Source of the DNA: Fasciola hepatica
Taxonomy: Eukaryota > Platyhelminthes > Trematoda > Plagiorchiida > Fasciolidae
Length of the DNA stretch: 64,000 nucleotides
Direction: 5' to 3'
Assembly (NCBI GenBank): GCA_948099385.1
Contig: CANUEZ040000179.1
Span: forward strand, 11,488,001-11,552,000
Shown: positions 10,214 to 20,460 of the stretch, one piece after another
Layout of the letters: each line of letters begins with the position of its first letter
Position numbering within the stretch: the first letter of the stretch is position 1
Notes under the pieces: model-generated
Told to the model about the DNA's origin: nothing
What the model saw: the letters and a program-made list of their open reading frames with translations, nothing else
Database searches by the model: none
Made by a program: the position numbers and the translations under genes

Positions 10214-10690
10214 CTACTTCACAAACAATGTCGTGTCGCGTGCTAAATTTGGGTTTCGAAAAACTAACTCCATTGTAAATTGTGAACAATGTATCAAACT
10301 AGATGCAAATGTACTTCGAAGACTTTGTGAAGGGTTGGAATCTACAGAAGAATGCATGAGAGATAAATAAATAAACTCGGCTTCATTCGGCATCAGTAGA
10401 CTGGCTTTGAACTTGGCCTGTCGCGTCGACATCGCCCTCGCCAGTATCAGTGGCCCGTTGGCTTGCATGCGGTTTATTCGTCGGCTGTGCAGCAGCCGGC
10501 TTTTTTCGGTGTTATCCTCTATACTAGCCAGCTGGTGGGTCTTGAACAGAGAGGCTTTTAGTTGTAATAGGCGTAGAGCATCGAGTTCGGCCTGGTTCAA
10601 CACGCCCCGTAGTATCGTTCCCACATTTAACGTGTTCTGTGGCTGTGTGTCCCTCAGAGTCGGTAACAATATTTTGTACCTTGTAAACCA
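10214..10690 (-). pseudogene. Element C: region between RNase H and integrase
   Basis: A 151-codon minus-strand frame contains ELDALRLLQLKASLFKTHQL and RRINRMQANGPLILARAMS. In BEL/Pao polyproteins this pattern (QxExF... then a leading segment before HPxILP) lies just before the integrase zinc-binding domain. No integrase follows to the left: 9684-10213 holds no HHCC or DDE motif. So the integrase is deleted. Confidence 0.55.
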
Positions 10691-10825
10691 CGGTTCATAA
10701 CACTTTTAACTGGTTGGGAAAATGGCAGTTTTTTATCAGGCATACCCTTCCCGTGGGGTTTCTAGCCATTATCAGTTGTTTCATTTTGATATTCCCATTT
10801 CCAGGCTTGGGTGTTAGTAGTGTGG

Positions 10826-11465
10826 TCACATCTCTTCAGATGTGGTTAGGAAGTCCGGTCCTGTTGTCCACATCCACAGCCTTTCTAGTGCTCTTAAGCC
10901 CCTCGAGCAGAAAACGACCGGGTTACTGGTGGACTGTACATAGTGCCACCGATCGGTCTTAGTACACTCATGGATCACGGTGAGTCTGTTGGCCACGAAG
11001 GTGTTTAAAAGACTGGAAGCGTTGTTTACGTATTGCAGTAATTTGGCTGAGTCCGTCCAAAAGTTGAATCCCCAGTTTATCTGATCAAAGCAATTTTCAT
11101 TCAGCGCCGTGGTGCTCAGTGCCAGTACTGCTGAAGTCAAAACTGGCCCTTGAGTGGACGCCGTCTTCAATGGAGCTACTTCCGCCTCCGTAAGTGCTAC
11201 CTGACTGTGCCGTCTACAATTTTCGAGTACCCAGTAGCCATCGGCCACTACCCCATGGCCCACTTCTGATGCCTCTGAAAACAAGTGAAGTTTGGCATCG
11301 TTTGCGAACTTGACTCCTGTCAAGCACGTTGGTATCTTGATCTCGCCAAGTTGATCCAGGCTGTGTAACCACTCACGCCATCGCTTGTCGTCCCCCTGGA
11401 GGGGTTTTCCCCACCCCGTCGCTCTCTGGCACAGTGATTGCGGCTAGCACTTTCCCGAAAGCAGC
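10826..11465 (-). pseudogene. Element C: RNase H / peptidase-A17-like region
   Basis: The frame 10826-11323 reads LHLFSEASEVGHGVVADGYW, then LTEAEVAPLK, then FWTDSAKLLQYVNN, and ends with NPVVFCSRGL. The same blocks occur in B (AFSDASEVGY, TDSTIVL, NPADLCSRG). Catalytic-type Asp in F-S-D-A-S is changed to Glu here. It is cut at 11465 by the insertion of A and continues at 24567 in the RT half. Confidence 0.8.
11461..11465. repeat. Target duplication of A, left copy (GCAGC)
   Basis: GCAGC abuts A on the left and GCAAT (24567-24571) on the right. Removing A and one copy gives GCAGCCATGG, which is exactly what uninterrupted element B has at ~16248 (GTAGCAGCCATGGTG). The right copy has two substitutions. 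Confidence 0.7.
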
Positions 11466-11837
11466 AGTAAGACGCCTTCGAGCAATAAGTAGCCGAAATC
11501 GAAACAAATCCCGAAATCAGAAAGCGATTATCCGTGAAATTCTACGAAACTAGGTTATCGAATGAACAATGACATAAAACACATACGAACGTTGGTTATG
11601 CGATCACAGGGACTCAGAAAACGGGAACCACATTTCAGCATGCGAGAAAGGAGCACGTACGTCACGCAGGTCCAGAATAGGATATGAGAGAGTAGCGCGT
11701 TGGACGCGAACAAACGAACGTTGGTTCATGAAAACATACAGTGCATAAAACAAGCCAATGGCGTAAATGAGTGCGTGATGTGAAGGAAACATGAAATTGC
11801 AATGTTTCTGGGGGACCTTGTGCAACCGGTCGGTAAA
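11466..11837 (-). repeat. 3' LTR of element A
   Basis: Nearly identical to 24195-24566 through the middle (about two differences from ~11520 to ~11805). About a dozen differences are packed into the outer ~50 bases at each end. It is followed by CGGCCCACCAAAATTCC, the complement of the primer tract. Confidence 0.9.
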
Positions 11838-12530
11838 CGGCCCACCAAAATTCCCTCGAATCTTAGCGGAGTCAAAGGTTTGGAAGTAGGGGGTTGATTT
11901 GCTCTACCTCCGTAGACCCTGCTGTCTGTGCACGCACCTAATACTTCTGACGTCAGCATGCTACCCACGATCGCACTTGATCCGGTGGCCACACCTACGC
12001 GATGTTACTCTTCATCGTCCATGAGAAAGGCTGATCGATGGCGGACGTGACGGAGAGATATAGGTGCTGTCCTCGGGACAGCCGTCTTGCATCGGCTGCA
12101 TGTGCTTGCGTGGGTGTGTGTGAGTGTGAATGTCCTGGTGAGGTCGCACCCTGGTACACCGGCAAATAGTAACAAATACCAACTTTGGAACGTATCTTCC
12201 ATGATGACAATGATGAACGAGGAACAATCAGCCCTGCGGCTTGTTTGGTGGGGGTCATGAAGCATAATCGTGTTCCATATAAGTGTGTGACTTGCTCGTC
12301 TGGGTGTGTGGTAGAACGAAAACTGCTACCACTTATGGGAAAAGCTTTCCGTAACGTCAACGAGGAACGGTGAGCACTGGAACGTGCATGGTGGAGATCA
12401 TAGAGCACAAACGTGTATCACGAACTCAGGTGTGTCTTGGTGTAGGTATAGCTCAGTACGTCAGTATGTCGTAAATGCCCCCACCCAAGAAAGGTTCCTT
12501 TAACCACCCCAAAGACGAATGAGGAAACAT
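11838..12530 (-). other. 3' untranslated region of element A
   Basis: Lies between DUF5641 and the 3' LTR. It aligns loosely with the same region of B (13306-14000), including a GTGTGTGTGAGTG-type stretch. Overlapping short open frames here have no recognisable domain. Confidence 0.6.
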
Positions 12531-12880
12531 CTACCGGGGTTTTGTGTTATCGGCTTCCTCGTCTTCACCCTCGAGGATGCTGTTACTGCGTACCTCGAGG
12601 ATTAGCTCTCCGGTGGTGGTCTTCATCCTGAAAGTTCTTATCATTTCGTCAGAGCTTTCGATTTCTTCCATAACAAAGCCCAAATGCCAGGTGCTGAAAT
12701 GCGCGTGTTCGTCTGCGGTCATCAATATATCCCCAACCTTGAATGGTCTTGCCTTGATCAGGCACTTCTGTCGATTCTGCAGAGCCGGTAGGTACTCCCG
12801 CATCCGGCACCTCCAAAAAATCTTGGCAAAGTAAATTTCCTGCTCCCACCCCTGGAGGTGGCTCCCACTAAGGTTTGTCG
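12531..12880 (-). pseudogene. Element A: DUF5641 C-terminal domain
   Basis: The frame 12531-12803 reads MREYLPALQNRQKCL, then FKVGDILM, then FSTWHLGFVMEEIES, then IRTFRMKTTTGELI. These are the blocks of the DUF5641 domain that ends BEL/Pao polyproteins after integrase (GDxVL, W-x-LGRV, VRTVxVxTxxG). It lies 49 bases left of B's insertion point. The matching domain in B is at 14006-14203. The upstream integrase half is beyond B at 19624. Confidence 0.8.
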
Positions 12881-12923
12881 GTCTCTGGAAACACCCGTTC
12901 TATCTAAACTTCAATAGGTCGTT

Positions 12924-12928
12924 TGGGG
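12924..12928. repeat. Target duplication of B, left copy (TGGGG)
   Basis: TGGGG directly precedes B's LTR at 12929 and directly follows its other LTR (19618-19622). The uninterrupted paralogous site within B itself, near 14398-14404, reads CGGGGTGAGC with a single copy. Confidence 0.9.
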
Positions 12929-13305
12929 TGTAACGAAAGTTTGAGCAATGCGTAGCAGAATTCGCAACGGATCCCGAAATAAAAAGACGATTATCCGCGA
13001 TATTCTACTATACTAGATTATTACATGAACAATGACATCAAAAATATACAAACCTCAATAACACGATCACAAGGACTCAACAACGAAAAACCGAATAGCA
13101 GCGTGTGAGCAAACAGCACGTGCGCCACGCAGGTCCTGAACAAGGATGTGCGAAAGTAGCGCTTTGGGCGCGAACAAACAACAATTGGTCCGGAAAAACA
13201 ACCATTTCGTAAAGACAAGTCAATGGTGTAGGCAGATGAGTGATGTTGGGAAAAAACACCGAATCGCGAGGGGAAAAGGGGGATTTTCCACGACCGGCTG
13301 TTACA
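12929..13305 (-). repeat. 3' LTR of element B
   Basis: Starts TGTAAC and ends GTTACA, a perfect 6-bp terminal inverted repeat. It matches 19241-19617 apart from about ten substitutions. It is followed by CCGCCCACCAAAATCC, whose complement is the primer tract. Confidence 0.95.
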
Positions 13306-13321
13306 CCGCCCACCAAAATCC
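13306..13321 (-). promoter_or_regulatory. Polypurine-tract-like primer site of element B
   Basis: On the minus strand GGATTTTGGTGGGCGG directly abuts the 3' LTR. A has AATTTTGGTGGGCCG and C has GGATTTGGTCGGCGG at the same place. Conservation at this position in three elements fits the plus-strand primer site. Confidence 0.6.
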
Positions 13322-14005
13322 TGCTGGATCCTTAGCAGAGTCAAAGGTTTGGTATAAAGGTACTGATTCTTCCTACCTGCCTAGGCCCTGCTGTCAGTGC
13401 GCGCGTCTAATGCTCGTCGTCGACGTTCTACTACTGGTCGCACCTAACCCATTGGCTACATAGACATGAGACTAGTCTACATCTTCTATAAGACCAAATG
13501 ACCGATGGCGGGCGTGAAGAGTCACATAGATGCTGTCCTTGTAAAGTGCCATCCTGTCCTGGATGTATGTGCTTGAGTGAGTGTGTGTGTGAGTGTGTGT
13601 GTGTGTGTGCAGGGGTGTAGAATGAAGTCACAGGTATGACTACACATCAAAGGAGGACTTTCTGCAATGTCAACAAAAGACCTTGTTGCAAGAAAACGAG
13701 TAAAATGTAGCATGTGTGTGTGACCTAAGATCCACTACTTCCACATATGCAAGGGGCATTCGGTAACGTCACCAAAACGCAAACAACGAACACTGTCACA
13801 TGTTTGATGGGTTTACGGGAAGTAGAGTGCGTCGTGCATGCGTGTATGTATCGGAATGTACAATGGAATCGCATTCATCACCACATATCGGGAAGAACCT
13901 TCTGTAATGTCAACGGAAGACCGTGAGCACTGTAACTTGTTTGACGGAGACCGCGTGGTACATATGGTGTTGTTTTATCCACCTCGATGACTAGTGTGAA
14001 AAGGT
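13322..14005 (-). other. 3' untranslated region of element B with GT-rich run
   Basis: Noncoding stretch between DUF5641 and the 3' LTR. It contains a (GT)n-rich run at about 13577-13612 and repeated GTAATGTCAAC-like phrases, and matches A's 3' region in layout. Confidence 0.6.
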
Positions 14006-14410
14006 CTACTGGGCCTGGGGGTTATCAGCTCCTTCGCCTTCGCTCTCGAGTAGGTTAATACTGCGTATGTCACGAATGAGCACTCCGTTAGCTGTCTTCA
14101 CCTTCACCGTTCTTATCAGTCCGTCAGTGCATCCGATGGTTTCCGTAACTACTCCCAAAGACCAAGTGCTGAAATGTGCGCGTACGTCGGCGATCATAAC
14201 CACATCCCCAACTTAGAATGGCCTTGTTTTCACCAGCGACTTCTGTCGAGTCTGCAAGGCCGGTAGGTACTCCCGCAGCCAGCGCCCCCAGAAAACCTTG
14301 TCAAGATAGTTTATCTGCTTCCACCCGTGGAGGTAGCTCCCAAGAAGGTTTACCGGCCCTTGGAAGCCCTAGTTCGGCCTTAAAATCAATACGTCGTTCG
14401 GGGTGAGCGC
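14006..14410 (-). pseudogene. Element B: DUF5641 domain
   Basis: The frame 14006-14203 contains HFSTWSLGVVTETIG, LIRTVKVKTANGVLIRDIRS and INLLESE, the DUF5641 signature at the end of BEL/Pao Pol. The preceding GDxV-type block is in another frame across a stop near 14210. It directly follows the integrase C-terminal segment. Confidence 0.8.
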
Positions 14411-14419
14411 CAGGTGGAT

Positions 14420-15249
14420 GGGGTCGCCGTTCAATACTGGAACCAGGGGCGGTTGCTCAGAACCATCTCTACCTCAGTGATGACGGTGTTCAGCGTCTCG
14501 TTGTCAGGTGACTGCTGCTCCACGATCGACAGCAGTATCCGCCTGACGGACCGGATCATGCGTCTCCATAGGATGCCGTGGTGACTGGCCTGTGGGGGGT
14601 TGAAATGCCATCGTATGCCGTAGGCCACGGTTCGATCCTGCATTTCGTTCCTGTTTATGTTTTTGTGCCAACGCTGCAATTACCGGTGGGCGCCAACAAA
14701 GTTTGATTCATTATCTGAGTATATATCGGCCGGTACGCCTCTTCGGTCGATAAATCTCTGCAAGGCCCGTAGAAACGAATCGGTCGTCATCGAATGTGCG
14801 ACTTCTAGGTGCACCGCGCGTGACTTCATGCACGTCATGATACATCCATATCGCTTTTCCAATCTCTTCCCGCACTTGGTCCACAAGGGCCCGAAATAGT
14901 CCAACCCGGTGTCACTGAACGGCCACCAGCCCGTAGTCACCCTGCATTCTGGTAGCGGGGCCATGAGTTGTTTGCCCGCCGTGGCATTGCGTCTCCTACA
15001 TTGCACACACCGTCGGATTACGCGTTTTACAGACTCTCGTCCTCTCAACAACCAAAGGCGCTTTCGGATGACGCTCGTCACGTGACTTTCCCCGGCGCGT
15101 CCCTCCACGGCGTGGACGTGTTGGATCATTAGCTCTACCACAGGTTGTCGAGCCGGCAGCATTATAGGATACTTTGTGTCGAAGCTCAGGTGGGCGTTGT
15201 TCAGCCAACCATTCACTCGCAGCAGTCCATCAATGAGTTCGGGGTTCAA
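14420..15249 (-). pseudogene. Element B: integrase
   Basis: 15249-14680 begins with the zinc-binding domain: IQHVHAVEG, SHVTSVIRKRLWLLRG, then CVQC. The catalytic core follows with TGLDYFGPLWTKCGKRLEKR (first Asp) and YSDNESNF (second Asp). After a stop near 14679 the segment 14431-14679 continues with WHFNPPQASHHG and WRRMIRSVRR. At the position where A has WERL, the catalytic Glu is Arg in B (codons TGG AGA CGC). Integrase joins element DNA to the chromosome; this copy should be inactive. Confidence 0.85.
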
Positions 15250-15290
15250 GTGCTTTAATTAGCCTCTTGAAGATGATATTCCTTTGTTGA

Positions 15291-16420
15291 TTAGACCATT
15301 TCTTCCGCCCTTTCGAGTTCTCGGGCGAGAGCCTCGCGTTGTGTCATTCTGAAAATATCGTGCTCTGCAGCTTGTAGCTCATCGGGCCTTATCGGGCCGA
15401 CCCGTATCCGGCCTGAGTGGCGTAGCCCTTTCATGACTAGTAAATTTCTCTTGAATCTGGTTAACCAAACTAGCGAACGAAGCGTCTTCATCCAGGAAGA
15501 AAACCTCGCCAGTCGCGATAAAGTGGATGTCTCTTTGACGACATTGGCCGCTATCACTACGCCTTTTATCACCAGTTCTACTTCCGTAGAGGGTTTTAAT
15601 TCGAACACGGGCCAGTCCTTTTTAGGCACTTGCAGGAAGTTTGGCCCTCTCGTCCACGTGTCTAGTTGCCTGAAGATGGTCGCACCTCGGGAGCACAGAT
15701 CGGCTGGGTTATCGCCAGATATGACATGCTTCCACTGGTTCATGGCTGATTCATCGTGGATAATCTTGGGTCGGCTAGCGACGAAAGTACTAAACCGGCT
15801 CCGGACGTTGTTACTGTAGTAAAGTACTATCGTTGAATCCGTCTAGAAGCTAACCGACCAAATGTAGAGATCGAAAGATCTCTTAACGGCTTGCATCACC
15901 CTGACTGCCAACACGGCTGCTCTGAGTTCAAGGCGTGGGATCGAGACCGACTTCAGTGGAGCAACGCGGGCTTTGGCGAACAGGATCCTCGTAGTGCATA
16001 GTCCATCTCCTGTGCACCATCGTCCCTACACCGCAGCTACATAACCGACTTCGGATGCATCGGAAAAGGCATGTAGTTCTCCAGTCCGCGTCGTATGGCC
16101 AGGAGTCAAACATCGTGGAATCCTTATGTCCCCTAATTTCTTCAAGGTTTTCAAAAATTCTTCCCAGTCCAGCCAGTCCCCTCGGTCCAGTGACTAGTCC
16201 CAATCAACTTTCTTACGGCACAGCCGCTGCAGCAAGATCTTTCCGGGTAGCAGCCATGGTGAGACGAGACCGAGTGGGTCGAACAAACTTGAGGCGGCAG
16301 ATAGTTTGCCACGACGGGTTATTGGTAGCTCGGGAACGTTTATCTCGAAAACAAAATCGTCCGATTCCGCGTCACATTTTATTCCTCAGGTGCGCTCGAT
16401 AGGAAGTGGAGAGCCGTCCA
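15291..16420 (-). pseudogene. Element B: RNase H and connecting region
   Basis: The minus strand shows AFSDASEVGY near 16050-16080 and a RLELRAAVLAVR segment near 15910-15945. TDSTIVLYYS lies near 15815-15845 and NPADLCSRGATIFRQLDTW at 15655-15710. The last ~100 codons (15291-15743) form one open frame. RNase H removes the RNA template during reverse transcription. In-frame stops (near 16025 and 15845) break the reading frame. Confidence 0.8.
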
Positions 16421-17110
16421 GATCTCTTACCCTTTCGGCCCTTTCGTGATACAGGATGACCTTCAGTACTTCTGAAGCGTTCGACATCCATTTTGTTAGA
16501 TGGAAGCCGCCCTCTTCCAACAATCTCGGCAGACCCCTGAACTGCGCTAGAGCCGATTCCACATCATCGAATGACCCAAGGTAGTCGTCGACGTAGAAGT
16601 TCCTGCTGACGCTATCTACTACCGTCCGATGAACTAGATCGCCATGTTTGTTCGCTGATTCTCAGGGAGCGTAGTTTGCACAAAACGGCGAAGATATGGC
16701 CCTGAAGGGGTGGACGGTCATCCTATAATTTACCACTGCGTTGTCCCGGTCGCTCCCTTCCCACCACAGGAAACGCAAAGCATCTCGTTCTCCTACCGGA
16801 ATCTTCACCTGATGAAACATTTCCCTAATGTCGGCAGACAAAGCCACTTTACCCACGCTGAAACTGCACAAGACTACGATTAGTGGTGTGATCTAGTCAG
16901 GTCCTTGTAGTAGGCGATCGTTCAACGACTTGCCCTGGAACTTGGCTGCACAGTCGAAAACCACCAGCAGGTTTTCGGGTTTCTTGGGGTTGATAACCGG
17001 GTGGTGGGGCAAATACCAGATACCCCTTCTGCTGTCGGTGTTGGCAGGCACCTTTTCAACGTAACCGAGGGCTTCGTTTTGCTTCATTTAATCCGCGTAT
17101 CGTTCCCACA
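16420..17110 (-). pseudogene. Element B: reverse transcriptase
   Basis: Starting near 17087: [38 protein letters not shown], then a single stop at the QGPD position. The same frame resumes with KVALSADIREMFHQVKIP (first catalytic Asp) and RFLWWEG. After another stop near 16660 it continues through VDS to FYVDDYLGSF (16560-16600), the catalytic YVDD box. All three catalytic Asp survive. The RT is disabled only by isolated nonsense codons, so decay has been by point mutation. Confidence 0.88.
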
Positions 17111-17209
17111 GATTCTGGTCTCGAATGAAGCGTTTCTAGTCGTAGTGATTGTTGGAGAACATAATTTCTGTTGCCAGGCCACGGGTCGGTAGATGTGCGT
17201 CATGGAAGG

Positions 17210-17900
17210 GGAACCTCGAACTGTTTTTTAAGGCTCCGTAGTGCATTGCCGCACTGTTTGTAAAGCGAAGTGATCCTCTTGAGAGATCGATGTTCCCTCG
17301 TCTCCAATGTCATGGAACTCCTTTCCATACAGCGCTGAGGTGACACTCAGTGCGATCCGTTTCGGCGGATAAATAATTCACGGAACCACGTACACCTCCT
17401 GGACCGTATAACATACATCCCAGAGCCGTGCGTACGGCATAAGGTGCCTTGCGGTCGCCCACTCTCTGGTCAAGCACCCAATGTGCATCTGGCACGTCGC
17501 AGCCGATGAGGAGATCCACTTCGTCGTCTTCCCAGTCTACAACGGTCACATCCTGCAGGTGGGGCCACCTAGTTAAAATTGCGTTCACCGACCTTGGTGC
17601 TCGCATGGGGAGATCGGCTAACGTGAATGCCTCCTTTGGTCTGATTTGCTCGTCAGTGTTTAGAGAGAAGAGTTACAACCTCAGCCAGCCGGCAGTCATT
17701 ACTTGTGTTCCTCCCACTGTGTTCACTGCTAACGACTTCGCACCTTTAGTGAGTTGGTGTTTGTAGGCAAACCGCTCTTTCACTAGAGTAGTGTCGGATC
17801 CACTATCGACGAAAGCCAACGCTTTGACCACCCCAGTCGGGGTCACTACTCCCACGGCCACTACTCCTAAACGTACCGGTTAACTGGTGGACCGCAACGT
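17210..17900 (-). pseudogene. Element B: aspartic protease (DUF1758)
   Basis: 17861-17673 reads GVVKALAFVDSGSDTTLVKE, with the DSGSDTTL box of retropepsin-like proteases in BEL elements. 17606-17310 continues with ILTRWPHLQDV and VDLLIGCDVPDAHWVLD, the second conserved half (LLIGxD). The protease cleaves the Gag-Pol precursor. A frameshift near 17650 separates the halves. Closely matching sequences are at 22322-22858 (A) and 25385-26202 (C). Confidence 0.88.
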
Positions 17901-17959
17901 TGAACAAATAACACTGGGTTTGGTACTCCTCTCGGGTAAGGTTACTCTCGCCTAATGCA

Positions 17960-18240
17960 GCAGCCGATGGTGTCTGCCCGTGCAGCCCTCGTAACCACAT
18001 CGGTTCCTTGTCCTACAGGCTGCTGCCCGGTGCGTGGTGTTGAGACAGATAAAACGTGCTCCTGTCATCCTCGTCATTCCCCGCAGTTCGTCTACTGTGG
18101 CATTGCCGAACCTGGTGCATTCTGTTGTCCATGGCTAGTACCACAGGATCTACAGCTTGGTTGCGCCGTTGCATCGTGTGAAAGGGCGTGCGCATTGGTC
18201 CGAGGCTGGTATTTTGGATGTTCCCGTGTGGGGGTTTGAG
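17960..18240 (-). pseudogene. Element B: gag zinc-finger region
   Basis: Two Cys/His clusters are visible in shifted frames. The first is CRSCGTSHG near 18130-18160. The second is CLNTTHRAAACRTRNRCG followed by EGCTGRHH near 17960-18030, matching the CxxC-H-C-C-GC-HH pattern before the BEL protease. It probably binds RNA. Nonsense codons interrupt it. Confidence 0.7.
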
Positions 18241-18279
18241 CTTGATCAGTACAGGGCTTGTTTGCCCGGTTGCTGTCCC

Positions 18280-19199
18280 GGATAAATCGGCCAAATCTGC
18301 TGTCAGCTATCTTCGTTTGCCTGTCCAAGTATTCGGTCAGGTCTTCTGAGTTAGCTTCCCTGTCACTTCGGCTTATCCGTTCTGCTTCTTCCGCCCACCG
18401 ACCCTGTAGTTCGGGAGAAGGCGACGGATTGCGTATTCTAACGTGTGCATGGCATCTAGGTCAGCCATGTCACCTAAATGGTCGGGGGCTATTGAGCAGT
18501 TGTGCATCTTGATCACCAGGTCGGCCATTATGTATACATTGCCCTTGGCTCTCTTCGCCTCTACCATCACGCCCTCTATTAGGTTACCGGCTATTTTGAA
18601 CGGTTGGCCAAACAAGTCCCTTAGAACCTTCCTTGATCGGGTGAAGCCTTGTTCCGGGTCGAGCATGTTACACCCATCAATAGCTTCTCTTGCCCGGCCT
18701 CGGCAGTAGTGAGTAAGGTAGAGAAGCCTTTGCCCAGGGTCGGTTACATTATTTTCAACAGACGTCTCGAACTGCTTGACAAACTTGCAGTAGTTTTCAG
18801 ATCGCCCGTCGAAAACCGTTAGTTCCACTCTAGGCAGATCGATCGATGGTGGTTTGTAGTCGGCGACTGGCGTGGGGTTCCCTATCTTATTTCACCCTGA
18901 TCTATCGGAAGTGTCGAAGTCGCTGGTCTCATGCTCGCGCTTTTTCTGTATACACTTCCTTTCTGTTTCCTGCGCCTGTAGTCTAGCCGATAGTAACTGC
19001 TGCTCTAGGTCTAGTATTCTCAGCCTATATAAATCAACATCCTTACGATCAATATTGCCTCATCAACACATGAACTAGCACTGACACGACTAGGCGATCT
19101 AACATTAACTAAAGAATCAAATGTTCTCAAAACCTCCCCAGAGACTTGCTTTGTTACTTCCTGTCCGGATTCCAATGTTTTCGTTCCTTTTCTTGGCAT
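18280..19199 (-). pseudogene. Element B: gag (DUF1759)
   Basis: The N-terminus starts near 19199 with MPRKGTKTLES, about 40 bases inside the 5' LTR. A helical segment LDLEQQLLSARLQAQETER lies near 18995-19050 after a frameshift. 18828-18373 holds VELTVFDGR-type start, then YCKFVKQFETSVENN and RLLYLTHYCRGRAREAIDG, then LFGQPFKIAGNLIEGV. This is the DUF1759 gag domain of BEL/Pao elements, which forms the particle. A stop near 18895 separates the two parts. Confidence 0.85.
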
Positions 19200-19240
19200 T
19201 TTGCGTGTTTTTCCTCGTTTTAAATTGATCTATTGAGTAT

Positions 19241-19617
19241 TGTGACGAACGTTTGAGCAATGCGTAGCAAAATTCGCAACGGATCCCGAAATAAAAAGAC
19301 GATTATCCGCGATATTCTACTATACTAGATTATTACATGAACAATGACATCAAAAATATACAAACCTCAATAATACGATCACAAGGACTCAACAACGAAA
19401 AACCAAATAGCAGCGTGTGAGCAAACAGCACGTGCATCACGCAGGTCCTGAACAAGGATGTGCGAAAGTAGCGCTTTGGGCGCGAACAAACAACAATTGG
19501 TCCGGAAAAACAACCAGTTCGTAAAGACAAGTCAATGGTGTAGGCAGATGAGTGATGTTGGGAAAAAACACCGAATCGCGAGGGAAAAAGGGGGATTTTC
19601 CACGACCGGCTGTTATA
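19241..19617 (-). repeat. 5' LTR of element B
   Basis: Starts TGTGAC and ends GTTATA in the plus reading; the 3' copy has TGTAAC and GTTACA. The minus-strand sequence just inside (ATACTCAATAGATCAA) resembles A's (GTACTCAATTGATCAA), so this is the likely primer-binding region. I could not assign the tRNA. Confidence 0.95.
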
Positions 19618-19622
19618 TGGGG
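19618..19622. repeat. Target duplication of B, right copy (TGGGG)
   Basis: Identical to 12924-12928. Element A sequence resumes after it with TGAGCTCCAGATGGATTGGG, matching B's own TGAGCGCCAGGTGGATGGGG at ~14403. Confidence 0.9.
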
Positions 19623-19623
19623 T

Positions 19624-20460
19624 GAGCTCCAGATGGATTGGGTTGCCGTCGGTTACTGGTACCAGTGGGCTGTTGGTCAGACCTCGGTCATGGAGGTGCC
19701 AAACGTTTCGTCTTCGGGCGGCTGTTGCTGAATGATCGACAGCACTATTTGCCTAGTGGACCAAATCAGGCGTTCCCATACGACACCGCGATGACTGGCC
19801 TGCGGGGGATTGAATTGCCATCGTACAGTATAGGCCATGGTTCGATTCAGTAGCTCATCCTTGTTCATGTTTTGATGCCAAAACTGCAGTTCCCGACAAG
19901 CGCCCGAGAAGTTCTTTTCACTGTCGGAGCATTTATCCGCCGGCTTGCCTCTTCTGTTTAGAAAGCTTTGCAAAGCCCGGAGGAAAGTGTCAGTTGTCGT
20001 CGAATGAGTAACTTCTAAGTGCAGTGTGCGTGACTTCATGCACATCATGATACACCCGTACCGTTTTTCCAACCTTTTTCCACAATTGATCCACAAAGGC
20101 CCGAAGTAGTCCAACCCGGTGTCACCGAAAATACACCAACCCGGATCCACCCTACATTCTGGCAGCCAAGCCATGAGTAGTCTTCCCGCCCCGGCCTTGC
20201 CCCTCCTGCAATGTACTCAACGTCGGATGACTCGTTTTACGGTCTCTTTTCCTCTCAGCAACCAAAGGAACTTTCGGATGACGCTTGTCACGTGACTTTC
20301 CCCGGCTTGTCCCTCCACGGCGTGGATGTGTTGAATCACTAACCCTTTCACGGGTTGTCTAGCCGGTAGCAATAAGGGATATTTCGTGCCAAAGCCCAGG
20401 TGAGAGTTGGCCAGCCTACCAACTGCCCGTGGTAGTCTACAAATGAGTTTGTGGTTTAGA
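19624..20460 (-). pseudogene. Element A: integrase
   Basis: The frame 19677-20174 carries TGLDYFGPLWINCGKRLEKR (first Asp), KCSDSEKNF (second Asp, second-site Asn changed to Ser-Glu), then WQFNPPQASHRGVVWERLIW with the catalytic Glu intact. The zinc-binding half (20175-20420) is frameshifted. The C-terminal end and DUF5641 are displaced to 12880-12531 by B. Confidence 0.85.

Larger units (their letters stand above)
12929..19617 (-). mobile_element. BEL/Pao LTR retrotransposon B (innermost)
   Basis: A full-length structure: 377-bp LTRs at 12929-13305 and 19241-19617, TGGGG target duplications on both sides, and all expected BEL/Pao domains in order on the minus strand. LTRs differ at about ten positions by eye, so this is the youngest of the three nested copies by structure but not recent. 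Coding regions are interrupted by several single nonsense codons and frameshifts. The integrase catalytic Glu is replaced. Confidence 0.93.

Noticed and set aside
11604..11825. A minus-strand frame repeated almost identically at 24333-24590, first suspected to be a duplicated gene
   Set aside because: Both copies lie inside the LTR pair of element A; the identity is LTR identity, not coding conservation.
12005..12265. Three overlapping minus-strand frames as a small gene
   Set aside because: The region is the 3' UTR of element A; the frames read GT-rich sequence and have no counterpart preserved in B.
14620..14660. GGTTCGATCC as a tRNA T-loop
   Set aside because: It is part of the integrase coding sequence and recurs at the same place in element A; no acceptor or anticodon arms are present.
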